From CAZHNW01 sp942491575 (GTDB lineage Bacteria > Spirochaetota > UBA4802 > UBA5550): a stretch of 64,000 nucleotides of DNA. How positions within the stretch are numbered: position 1 is the first letter of the stretch; every line of letters starts with the position of its first letter. Below, one piece after another: positions 8,046 to 15,711 of this stretch. Below the pieces are notes generated by a model. The model was not told the DNA's origin. It ran no database searches and saw nothing but the letters and a program-made list of their open reading frames with translations. The DNA is taken from positions 930,001 to 994,000 of the forward strand of contig CALOBT010000031.1 of the NCBI GenBank assembly GCA_942491575.1. The letters run 5' to 3'. Both the position numbers and the translations under genes were made by a program.

Positions 8046-8489
8046 ATGATTCAGGAAACTCTGCTTATTAAATCTGTCTTTTTCTTTTCCGTTCTCTGGG
8101 GACTGGCAATAATACTGCTCTGGTTTCGTCCCCGTATTGAAATATTCTGGAAACTGATTGCGACATTAATTTTTGCCTTTAATATCTGGTTCTTTTTTGA
8201 TGCGATTAAAGAAGGTTTTAACGGCTTTATGGCAGGGTGGTATCTTGCACTGCTTGTTTTTCTCAAGGAATCCCTCCTTGTCGCATTCATCAATACCTTT
8301 TTTCTCTGGCCAATAGTTCTGATTATTATCTTTTATAAAGCGGACGATATGGGGGCGGAAAAATTGTTAAAATTCATGTCACTTCTGACCCTGGTATTAT
8401 GGATACTATTTGTTATCTATTTTTACTTTAATACGGGGATTGATAAATTCCTTTACGAAAATTTACACAAGATGATACCCGGTGGGTAG
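8046..8489 (+). CDS. Small integral membrane protein, four predicted helices
   Basis: 147 codons with AAGGATAAGGATC just upstream. Four hydrophobic stretches (about residues 9-26, 33-52, 64-98 and 107-127) indicate a polytopic inner-membrane protein rich in Phe and Trp. No family was recognised. Its stop overlaps the GTG start of the following TPR gene by 8 bases, so the two are translationally coupled and may work together. Confidence 0.7.
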   Translation: MIQETLLIKSVFFFSVLWGLAIILLWFRPRIEIFWKLIATLIFAFNIWFFFDAIKEGFNGFMAGWYLALLVFLKESLLVAFINTFFLWPIVLIIIFYKADDMGAEKLLKFMSLLTLVLWILFVIYFYFNTGIDKFLYENLHKMIPGG

Positions 8490-8979
8490 AAAGAGAATTA
8501 TATTCATACTGCTGATTGCTGCCTCAGCATCCCTTGCGGCCCGGGAGAACAGCACAACTTTGTATAAACGCGGGGCCCTTCTTGCGAAATCCGGTAAAAT
8601 TAACGAATCAATTAAGGTCTTCCGACGTGTTGTGGCCCTCAGTCCCTGGTACTGTCTGGGCCATTATGGTCTGGGAAAGGCTTACCTCTTCAGTAAAGGT
8701 TATAACAGTGATGCCATGCGGCATTTGAAGCGGGCTACAGAACTTGATCGTACCCATGCACCGTCTCATTTTTATCTCGGTTTTGCCTATCTTCTGGGAG
8801 GGAAAAAAATAAAGGCCATTCACAGCTTTCAGCGGGCCTATAATACGGATGATTCCCTTGTTGAGGCTCTTTATAATATTGGCAGTATTTATGATATGAT
8901 GAATGATACGCTGAAGGCGCAATTATACTTTCGGGAATATAAGGCGGCAAGCAAAAAGGGAGAAGACGATATTTTTTAG
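8482..8979 (+). CDS. Secreted tetratricopeptide-repeat protein
   Basis: 165 codons from a GTG start overlapping the preceding gene. An N-terminal signal peptide (cleavage near SLA-ARE) is followed by about three TPR units: LYKRGALLAKSGKINESIKV, YGLGKAYLF...AMRHLKRATELD and YLGFAYLLGGKKIKAIHSFQRAY, then a partial fourth. TPR arrays bind partner proteins, so this is probably a periplasmic adaptor. The coupled membrane protein upstream is its likeliest neighbour in function. Confidence 0.82.
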   Translation: MGRKRIIFILLIAASASLAARENSTTLYKRGALLAKSGKINESIKVFRRVVALSPWYCLGHYGLGKAYLFSKGYNSDAMRHLKRATELDRTHAPSHFYLGFAYLLGGKKIKAIHSFQRAYNTDDSLVEALYNIGSIYDMMNDTLKAQLYFREYKAASKKGEDDIF

Positions 8980-9038
8980 CCGCAGCATTACCTGCAGCAG
9001 AACAGCATATACCGAAACCGCCGAAGAGAAGGAAATTT

Positions 9039-9188
9039 TCAGCCGATGAGGCGTTCCTGTACCATGCCGGCAATGCGGGAACCGTAATTTTCCCTTATTG
9101 CTTTAAGACATGCATCGCGTTCTGCTCCCCGTTGATTTCGGACAATACCGAAAAGACACATTGTTATGATTTGTTCGTTGTCATTCAT
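9039..9188 (-). CDS. Small protein of 49 residues, unknown function
   Basis: The start at 9188 is set by AAGGAG six nt upstream. The same frame stays open to 9428, but that extension would run through the start of the opposite-strand nuclease gene and lacks a ribosome site. The protein begins MNDNEQIITMCLFG and has two Cys and a basic, helical C-terminus (ERDACLKAIRENYG). It is divergent from the YhaO-like gene, with 93 nt between the starts. No family recognised. Confidence 0.55.
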   Translation of the reverse strand: MNDNEQIITMCLFGIVRNQRGAERDACLKAIRENYGSRIAGMVQERLIG

Positions 9189-9281
9189 GGTTTTCTCCTT
9201 GCTGTATTTATCGGTATTTTTACTGCAAAGTATTAGAAGAGTATTGCCTGGAGTTTTTTTATGTAAATAAAGGAGCAGATA

Positions 9282-10325
9282 ATGCGAATTGCCATAACCG
9301 CAGATGTACATATCAGTAAAAAATATCCTGAGCGTGGCAGGGCCCTGGAGAGTATTATACAAAAATGTGAAGATATTGGGGTGAAGGAAGTGATTGTTGC
9401 CGGAGACTGTTTCGACGGCAATGTGCATGATGCCTCCTTTATCGATTCACTCCCCGGGGAGTCGATAAAAATAACTATCCTGCGGGGGAACCATGATGTT
9501 CATCTGCGCCGGGAGTTTTTCACCTCACCCGGGATCAATGTGGTGGAAAAACCTCTCCTGAGAAAGGGAAGGGTGCCGATTCTCCTGCTTCCCTATAGGG
9601 AGGGAAGTTCAATGGGAAATGAGATTAAAACTTCCCCCTTTGGGAATGAACTTGTTCGGCAGCAGTGGGTACTAATCTCCCACGGTGATTTCGGCCGTTT
9701 TTCACCGGAAGAAAAAGGAGGAGAGAGGGGCTACTTTCCTTTGACCCGAAGGGACCTCCAGCGTTACAGTCCCGCGGTAACCATCCTCGGGCATATCCAT
9801 CGGGGACATGAGGCCTCTGCGGGGATCCACTATGCGGGATCTCCCTTTCCCCTCGATATAACCGAAGTCGGCCCCAGGACATTTTTGATTCTGGATACGG
9901 AGAATTTATCAGTAGAACGTCTGCCGGTACCCGGCTCTCCTTTAAATGAAATTCTTGAACTCATCTCCGTTCCGGGCCGTGATGAAGGCGCAGGGATTTA
10001 TCAAAAGACTGTTGCAGGTATTGAAAATATTCTCAAAAATGATGCGTTAGAAAATGCTGAAGATCTTACTCTCCGCATCAGGGTGAGGGGATATGCAATT
10101 GACCGGCGCTGTATCGAAAAGGAAATTTTAAGGGCATGTAGTGCCTCAGGGATAACTCCTGAGAAGATTGATCTTGAGTATTTATTTCCCCTTGAAGATT
10201 CGCGTCTTGAGGACCTTGCCGTGGAAGTTGAAAAGGCCGTGTCGGCTTTTCAACTTGATTACGATGCAGGTGAAGTGAGTGAAGATGATGTGCTTCAGAG
10301 CGCACTTGAAATTTTGTACGGATAA
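9282..10325 (+). CDS. SbcD/YhaO-like metallophosphoesterase, DNA repair exonuclease subunit
   Basis: 347 codons. The calcineurin-like phosphoesterase core shows all five motifs: D8xH10, GDCFD (41-45), GNHD (69-72), the SHGDFG His, and GHIHRGH (about 169-175), which together bind two Mn/Mg ions. Length and arrangement fit the SbcD/Mre11/YhaO group, whose members cut DNA ends together with an ABC-type ATPase. The C-terminal 120 residues form the usual capping and partner-binding region. The gene is 8 nt upstream of a large ATPase gene, the expected partner. Confidence 0.88.
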   Translation: MRIAITADVHISKKYPERGRALESIIQKCEDIGVKEVIVAGDCFDGNVHDASFIDSLPGESIKITILRGNHDVHLRREFFTSPGINVVEKPLLRKGRVPILLLPYREGSSMGNEIKTSPFGNELVRQQWVLISHGDFGRFSPEEKGGERGYFPLTRRDLQRYSPAVTILGHIHRGHEASAGIHYAGSPFPLDITEVGPRTFLILDTENLSVERLPVPGSPLNEILELISVPGRDEGAGIYQKTVAGIENILKNDALENAEDLTLRIRVRGYAIDRRCIEKEILRACSASGITPEKIDLEYLFPLEDSRLEDLAVEVEKAVSAFQLDYDAGEVSEDDVLQSALEILYG

Positions 10326-10333
10326 ACTGAGAA

Positions 10334-12442
10334 ATGAAAAATAATGTATATATAGAAAGGATTGAATGCAGCGGCTGCGGACCGGTGAAGAGTCTCTCTT
10401 TTGCTCCGGCACCCCTTACGGTAATCTACGGCAGGAATGAAGCGGGAAAAACGAGTATCGTCGAAAACCTGGTGCGTGTGCTGTTTCGCACGTCACGTTC
10501 TGAAAACAGAAAGAACAGGGGAATAACCGAGGGAATTATGAAGGTAAGCGTGGGAGGCCTGGGAGACGCGCCTGTTATTTTCAGCGGTACACGGCGTTCC
10601 GGAAGCCTGGACGAATCCCTTGCTTCTGCAGGAAAAGAATATCCCCCTGAACTTTTTCGCCTGCTTTATGTGCGCGCCTCCGATACCGCTTTGAGCGAAT
10701 CATCCGGGGGGGCAGAAGGAAAGGACCTGCAGGGAGTTCTTTCCGAACAGCGTCTGGTCAGGGAACTGTTGAATAAACTGCCTGGAGAAACGGGATATAC
10801 CTTTATCGAAAATGGACACCTGATGACGAATAAGAAAATCGGTGCATGGAAAACCGTTGAAGAAAAAAAGGCATACATTACAGAACTTTCCGCAGTGGCA
10901 GAGGCCTTCAGTTCCGTGGTATCCGATACTGAACTGAGGCGCCTGGAGGAGATACTTGATCAGTTAAAAAAAGAAAAGAAAGAACTTGAGCAGGCACGAT
11001 GTCATCTGGCATGGAAGCTGAACAGTGAATTGCAGGAAGTGATTTCCGATCCCCTGCTGCAGCGGAAAAACGAACTGAAGGAACTGGAACAGCTCATCAG
11101 TGAAATGAACCTGAAGAAAAGTGAAGCCAGGCGCTACAAAGAAAATAACGTCAAGAAATTTTATACTGACGAGGACCTTCATTGGCTTTATGCTGCAGAG
11201 GAGATGTACCGTCAGCAGCAAAGCAGGGGTGGTAAAATTGCACAGAGGGTATTGATGCTGATGGCATCTCTCTCCGCGGTAGCTCTCCCGGTGGTGTACA
11301 GCTTTTATCGTCCCATACTGCTGCCGGTTATTGCCCTTTCATCCCTGGTTGTGCTTCTTTTAATTCTGGCATTTGCCTTCGGCTTATCCGAAAAGGGAAT
11401 TTCAGAAAAGGATTCAGGGGAACTGAAAAATGATTTCAGCAGGCGCTTCGGGGCCCAGCTAAGGAGTCCCGCCGATTTCAACAGCTGGCAGAGAAAGGTA
11501 GAGAGGGAAATCGGTGAATCAAAGGCTGTGGAAAAAATTTTTGAAAATATGCTTCGTGATATTGAAATCCTTAACGAGAGGATTGCAGCCCGTTTAAGAA
11601 CTCTGGGTATTGCGGAAGGGAACGCGGAAAAATCAGCTGTGGGACTCAGAGAGAAAATGCTGCACCTTGAGAAAAAATTTCTGAAAATTAAGGAAAGGCT
11701 GAAGGCCATTCAGGTTCCATCTGGTGAATATGATCCGGAACCGGCAAAGGCTGAATATTCACCATCACTATACAGTCGGGTGCAGAAGGAGATCGAGGAA
11801 ACACGTGAAAAAATTGAGACGGGGAATCGTCAGCTCCAGCAGTTGAGGCAGCGTCTGAGTGATTTTATCGGCAGCGAGGCGGCATTTTCCCCGGATACCG
11901 GCATTATAATGGATACTCTAAAAGAAGAAGAAAGCAGGGTCCGTGATGAAATCAGAACGGCAATGGCTGGGATGATCGGCGGCCTGGCGGTAAAAAAGAC
12001 ACTCGAAAACATTCAGAGCAAAGAGAAACAGTTTCTTGAGGACACACTGAATGAGAAAAATCTGCAGGTATTGCTGGAAAAAATAACCGGCCATTATAAC
12101 AGGTTCAGCCTTGATGAAGAGAGCATTTCTGTCGGTGATTATAATTCCGAATACTGTCTTGATGATTTAAGCAGCGGATCAAAGGAGCAGGTATTAATGG
12201 TCCTGCGCGCCGGTATGGCCCTTAAGGCTACTGGTGCTGACGGACTGTTTATGATTCTGGATGATGCCTTTCAATTTTCAGATTGGGAAAGACGCCGCCG
12301 CCTTGTTGATATGACAATTTCCATGGTGATGGAAGGATGGCAGATTCTCTATTTTACAATGGATGATGATCTTCGCAATCGATTCGTTGAAGCGTCAGCT
12401 TCTCTTGGAAACAGGGCCTTTTCACTTGTTGAACTCCCCTGA
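10334..12442 (+). CDS. YhaN/SbcC-like ABC-type ATPase with two central membrane segments
   Basis: 702 codons. Walker A is GRNEAGKTS (33-41); the ABC signature DDLSSGSKEQ lies near 610 and Walker B with catalytic acidic pair (LFMILDDAF) near 637. Long coiled coils occupy about 170-290 and 370-600. Instead of a zinc hook, the middle holds two hydrophobic helices (about 303-322 and 328-350), as known for YhaN-type proteins, so the complex is probably tethered to the inner membrane. With the upstream nuclease it should process DNA ends or foreign DNA. At 702 residues it is shorter than SbcC (about 1000). Confidence 0.85.
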   Translation: MKNNVYIERIECSGCGPVKSLSFAPAPLTVIYGRNEAGKTSIVENLVRVLFRTSRSENRKNRGITEGIMKVSVGGLGDAPVIFSGTRRSGSLDESLASAGKEYPPELFRLLYVRASDTALSESSGGAEGKDLQGVLSEQRLVRELLNKLPGETGYTFIENGHLMTNKKIGAWKTVEEKKAYITELSAVAEAFSSVVSDTELRRLEEILDQLKKEKKELEQARCHLAWKLNSELQEVISDPLLQRKNELKELEQLISEMNLKKSEARRYKENNVKKFYTDEDLHWLYAAEEMYRQQQSRGGKIAQRVLMLMASLSAVALPVVYSFYRPILLPVIALSSLVVLLLILAFAFGLSEKGISEKDSGELKNDFSRRFGAQLRSPADFNSWQRKVEREIGESKAVEKIFENMLRDIEILNERIAARLRTLGIAEGNAEKSAVGLREKMLHLEKKFLKIKERLKAIQVPSGEYDPEPAKAEYSPSLYSRVQKEIEETREKIETGNRQLQQLRQRLSDFIGSEAAFSPDTGIIMDTLKEEESRVRDEIRTAMAGMIGGLAVKKTLENIQSKEKQFLEDTLNEKNLQVLLEKITGHYNRFSLDEESISVGDYNSEYCLDDLSSGSKEQVLMVLRAGMALKATGADGLFMILDDAFQFSDWERRRRLVDMTISMVMEGWQILYFTMDDDLRNRFVEASASLGNRAFSLVELP

Positions 12443-12460
12443 AGAAATGGTCATTAATAC

Positions 12461-12488
12461 TTGACAGCATCACTTTTGAAACTGAAAT
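12461..12488 (+). promoter_or_regulatory. Weak candidate promoter before the dehydratase-activator gene
   Basis: Consensus TTGACA at 12461-12466 with TGAAAT at 12483-12488 (16-nt spacer, four of six matches). It would give a leader of about 115 nt that contains the nested stem at 12530-12586. Confidence 0.35.
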
Positions 12489-12529
12489 TGAATAACTGCT
12501 CATGTACTTTCATCGTATATGCGGTAAAG

Positions 12530-12586
12530 CGGCGTGAGATGAATCTGTTGACTGACCAGCCTTAACTGGTCGAAGTCCTCCCGCCG
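12530..12586 (+). promoter_or_regulatory. Structured 5' leader (nested stems) upstream of the dehydratase activator
   Basis: An outer stem pairs 12530-12538 with 12578-12586 (one mismatch) and encloses a 6-bp hairpin, 12554-12559 with 12566-12571. The structure ends about ten nt before the AAGGA ribosome site, a position suited to translational control. It did not match a riboswitch consensus that I know. Confidence 0.4.
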
Positions 12587-12609
12587 GAATTTATATAAGG
12601 AAAAAGATA

Positions 12610-13377
12610 ATGATTACTGCAGGCATTGATATTGGTTCTATTACGACTAAAATTGCAATTATTAAAGATGGGAAGATAGTTACATCAGAAGTCGGCTTTA
12701 CCGGCTACAATGCGGAAAAGGCGTGGCGTTCACTGATGGAGGGTGTTCTCAATAAATTAAACCTGAAGGAATCGGACCTTGAGCGGGTAATAGCAACAGG
12801 TTACGGGAGAAATCAGGTCAGCATTGCCGATAAGGCAGTAACGGAGATAACCTGTCATGCTGCGGGAGCCCATTTTCTAAACTCCCATATTCGTTCGATT
12901 GTAGACATTGGCGGACAGGACAGTAAATCTATTGTTATCGATGAAAATGGCAAAGTGCTGGATTTTACAATGAATGACAAATGTGCCGCAGGGACAGGAC
13001 GTTTCCTCGAAGTAATGGCTCGTGCCCTGGAAGTCAGCCTTGACAATTTCGGAGAAATTTCTATAAAAGCTCCTGCCCCTGCTAAAATAAGCAGCCTTTG
13101 TACTGTATTCGCAGAATCCGAGGTAATATCATTGATTTCAAAGGGGGAAACCCGGGATAATATTATCGCAGGTATTCATGAATCGATAGCAGCTCGTGTT
13201 TCTTCGATGGCGAAGCGTGTTGGGGTAAAGTCACCGGTTATGATGACCGGGGGAGTCGCAAAAAATATCGGTGTAGTCAGGGCCCTCGAAAATAAACTCG
13301 GTATTGATATTGAGGTTTCCGAAAATGCACAGGTAAATGGTGCAATCGGTGCTGCAGTTCTTGCTGCGGATGCTTAA
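12610..13377 (+). CDS. Activator ATPase of (R)-2-hydroxyacyl-CoA dehydratase (BadF/BadG/BcrA/HgdC family)
   Basis: 255 codons, the usual length of HgdC/FldI-type activators. These ASKHA-fold homodimers hold one 4Fe-4S cluster between subunits and use ATP to inject an electron into a dehydratase. GIDIGSITTK and VDIGGQDSK are the phosphate-binding loops; Cys125 (NDKCAAGTGRF) and Cys164 (SLCTVFAE) are the cluster ligands with the family's 39-residue spacing; MTGGVAKN closes the ATP site. No dehydratase subunits lie next to it, so it either serves subunits elsewhere or acts on a different iron-sulfur enzyme. It has its own leader with RNA structure. Confidence 0.92.
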   Translation: MITAGIDIGSITTKIAIIKDGKIVTSEVGFTGYNAEKAWRSLMEGVLNKLNLKESDLERVIATGYGRNQVSIADKAVTEITCHAAGAHFLNSHIRSIVDIGGQDSKSIVIDENGKVLDFTMNDKCAAGTGRFLEVMARALEVSLDNFGEISIKAPAPAKISSLCTVFAESEVISLISKGETRDNIIAGIHESIAARVSSMAKRVGVKSPVMMTGGVAKNIGVVRALENKLGIDIEVSENAQVNGAIGAAVLAADA

Positions 13378-13492
13378 TTGAAAATTTGATTTCAAATAGC
13401 AATAAAATATTGCCTTTTCTATATCTACGGGTAGTAAATATTCAGCGTATAGCGTATATAGAGGGATGTAATATCTTCCAAGGAGTCTAAAT

Positions 13493-14359
13493 ATGAAAAT
13501 AAAACCCGGAGCTTTTTTTGTTCTTTTATTTTTCCTCATATCCTGTGGGCCGGGAAAATCCGATTTTACAATAATTTCATTTATAGGGAATGTTAAAATA
13601 AAAAACGGAGAAGACACTGTCGCAGCGGCGGCGGGAACTTCCCTGAAGTATGGGGATGTGGTAATTACCGCCAGAAGATCTTCGGCACAGATTCAATATG
13701 GCGAGACCGGCATATTCAGGGTCAGTCCCGGCAGTAAAATGAAAATTGCCGAAGTTACCGATAACGGTAATGCAGAGGGAGACCTTGATCTCAGCCGCGG
13801 TTCCGTATTTTGTGCCTTAACCAGGACAGGCACAAAAGGATTTCGGGTGAAAACACCCACAGTAGTTGCCTCCGTAAGGGGTACTGTCTTCAAGGTGAGT
13901 GCGGACAAAGAGCATTCAAGGGTCAGCGTCCTGAAGGGGCGTGTCCGGGTTAATCCCGTATCAGGGGAAAAAGAGCTAAAAAAGAAGGGAAAGGATGTCA
14001 CTACAGGGAAAAGGACAACCGTCTCTAAAAAAGAAACTCAGGTCATGGCCAAAAAAAATAGGAAGGTAAGGGTGGAAAAAATACCCCAAAAAGAGCTTAA
14101 AAGAATCCGGAAGGAAGAGACATGGTATAACTGGTCTTCTCTTGTAAATAAAAGCACTAAACTGAGTAAAGAATTAAAGTCTGCCTTAAATGTGAAGGGA
14201 AATTCACTCCGTAATTTCACCGATCATAAAGCCCCGAAGAAAAAAAGAAAGAAAAAGATCTGGGAATTTACTGAACAGAAGGAAGAAAAAAAAGAAATGA
14301 ATCTTTTTGAGACTATCAGAGAGAGTGAAAGAAAAGGCAGGGCAAAAAATAAAAACTAG
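13493..14359 (+). CDS. FecR-domain lipoprotein with a highly basic C-terminal tail
   Basis: 288 codons with AAGGAG upstream. The signal ends in a lipobox (FFLISC-GPG). Residues about 25-165 form a FecR-like beta domain: GTSLKYGDVVIT, QYGETGIFRVSPGSKM, and FRVKTPTVVASVRGTVFKV with VLKGRVRV. Unlike sigma-regulator FecR there is no anti-sigma part; such stand-alone FecR lipoproteins are common in spirochaete-like genomes and sit in the periplasm. The last 120 residues are strikingly Lys/Arg-rich (KKKRKKK), which suggests binding to an acidic polymer or surface; that is inference. Confidence 0.82.
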   Translation: MKIKPGAFFVLLFFLISCGPGKSDFTIISFIGNVKIKNGEDTVAAAAGTSLKYGDVVITARRSSAQIQYGETGIFRVSPGSKMKIAEVTDNGNAEGDLDLSRGSVFCALTRTGTKGFRVKTPTVVASVRGTVFKVSADKEHSRVSVLKGRVRVNPVSGEKELKKKGKDVTTGKRTTVSKKETQVMAKKNRKVRVEKIPQKELKRIRKEETWYNWSSLVNKSTKLSKELKSALNVKGNSLRNFTDHKAPKKKRKKKIWEFTEQKEEKKEMNLFETIRESERKGRAKNKN

Positions 14360-14455
14360 ATAGATGCTGTTATTATTATTGACTCATTCTCTTGGCATGT
14401 TATTCTAAATCGGTGGCAGTTTTTTATTAAATGGGATCCTGCTGCCGGGTGAATA

Positions 14456-15454
14456 ATGAAAACAGTTCAAATCCTTCAACATATAGTCACCTTAACGGAA
14501 CAGGAAACAGTAAGAGATTTGAAAACTGTTTTTGCCGGTACTATTGCTTCTCTTATTGGCAAACCTCCTCCCATAATATATGAAATACATGAAATACGTG
14601 ATTCTGAATCGGATAAAAAAGAAAACTCAACGATTGCTGTAGATAGCCTCGATTATTCCAGTAGTTTCATCTATATTGATGAAATTTGCGGCCTTAAGGA
14701 AGTTGTTGAAAAGGGGGAAATTGCTAAAATTCCTGAAGCGCCCCGTTATCAACTGTTGCTGCCGATTAAAGAAAAAAATTCCGTTACCAATGTAGTCGTT
14801 TATGAAAAAATCCCTGATGATGAATTTTTTATTGTGCTGAAGCAAATTGTATCGGTTTTTGCCAATAACCTGTATCTGTTGAACGTAAAGGACCGGGATC
14901 ACCTTACTTCCTTTTATAACCGGCAGGCATATAACAGGATGATTAATCCGATACTCTTTCATTCCAATCGGAAGGAAATTTATGTTGAACAGAAGAAATC
15001 TTTCACTTTCCTGGGTATTATTGATATTGATCATTTTAAAGAAGTAAATGATGTTTATGGTCATCTCATGGGGGATGAAGTACTGATTCTTTTTTCGCAG
15101 ATTATTAAAAACACCTTTCGTCATGATGATCTTATTTTCAGGTATGGTGGAGAAGAGTTTGTAATTATTATAAAAGATATCAACCTGCAATATGCAAAAA
15201 GTGTTTTTGAACGCTGCAGAAAAAATGTTGAGAAATATGAATTCCCCCAGGTTGGTCGCATTACAGTCAGTATCGGTTACACAAGCATTACCGGATCCGG
15301 TGATCCCCTGGCAGTTCTTGATAAGGCGGATCGGGCTCTCTACTATAGTAAAGAAAATGGACGAAATAAATGTTCCTTCTATGAAGATCTTATCAGGAAT
15401 AGAAAGATAGATCCTGTTATTGAAACCGGCAAGGGAGTTGAATACTGGGATTGA
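14456..15454 (+). CDS. Diguanylate cyclase (GGDEF) with an N-terminal sensor-like region
   Basis: 332 codons, no membrane segment. The N-terminal 140 residues look like a degenerate GAF domain (ending LKQIVSVFANNLYLL). The C-terminal GGDEF domain is complete: DIDHFKEVNDVYGH with metal-binding Asp, and the active loop RYGGEEF. An RHDD sequence lies five residues before GGEEF, matching the RxxD inhibitory c-di-GMP site, so product feedback is expected. It should make c-di-GMP and so feed the HD-GYP proteins in this window. Confidence 0.9.
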   Translation: MKTVQILQHIVTLTEQETVRDLKTVFAGTIASLIGKPPPIIYEIHEIRDSESDKKENSTIAVDSLDYSSSFIYIDEICGLKEVVEKGEIAKIPEAPRYQLLLPIKEKNSVTNVVVYEKIPDDEFFIVLKQIVSVFANNLYLLNVKDRDHLTSFYNRQAYNRMINPILFHSNRKEIYVEQKKSFTFLGIIDIDHFKEVNDVYGHLMGDEVLILFSQIIKNTFRHDDLIFRYGGEEFVIIIKDINLQYAKSVFERCRKNVEKYEFPQVGRITVSIGYTSITGSGDPLAVLDKADRALYYSKENGRNKCSFYEDLIRNRKIDPVIETGKGVEYWD

Positions 15455-15711
15455 TATAATCCGTTTTTTCACAGTCTCAGTTGTTCCCTCTTTTCTGCAG
15501 CAGCATCTCCTTAGACCCCCCGCCTCACTCTGAACGAGAATGATTATTGGATTGCAATAAATTATTTTGAATTTTTGAAGTTTTTTGATAGCCCTCCAGA
15601 GGCCTCTAATTATCATGTTTTAAAAATAACAGTGTGATGTTTTGTTTCCCTTATTGTGTGTGGAGGAAAACAAAATCTTATAATTTACCATATTTGTGAG
15701 GAGTGGCAGCT

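Noticed and set aside
9189..9428. Upstream extension of the 49-residue minus-strand gene to 129 codons
   Set aside because: It would overlap the start of the nuclease gene on the other strand and has no ribosome site, while AAGGAG precedes the ATG at 9188.
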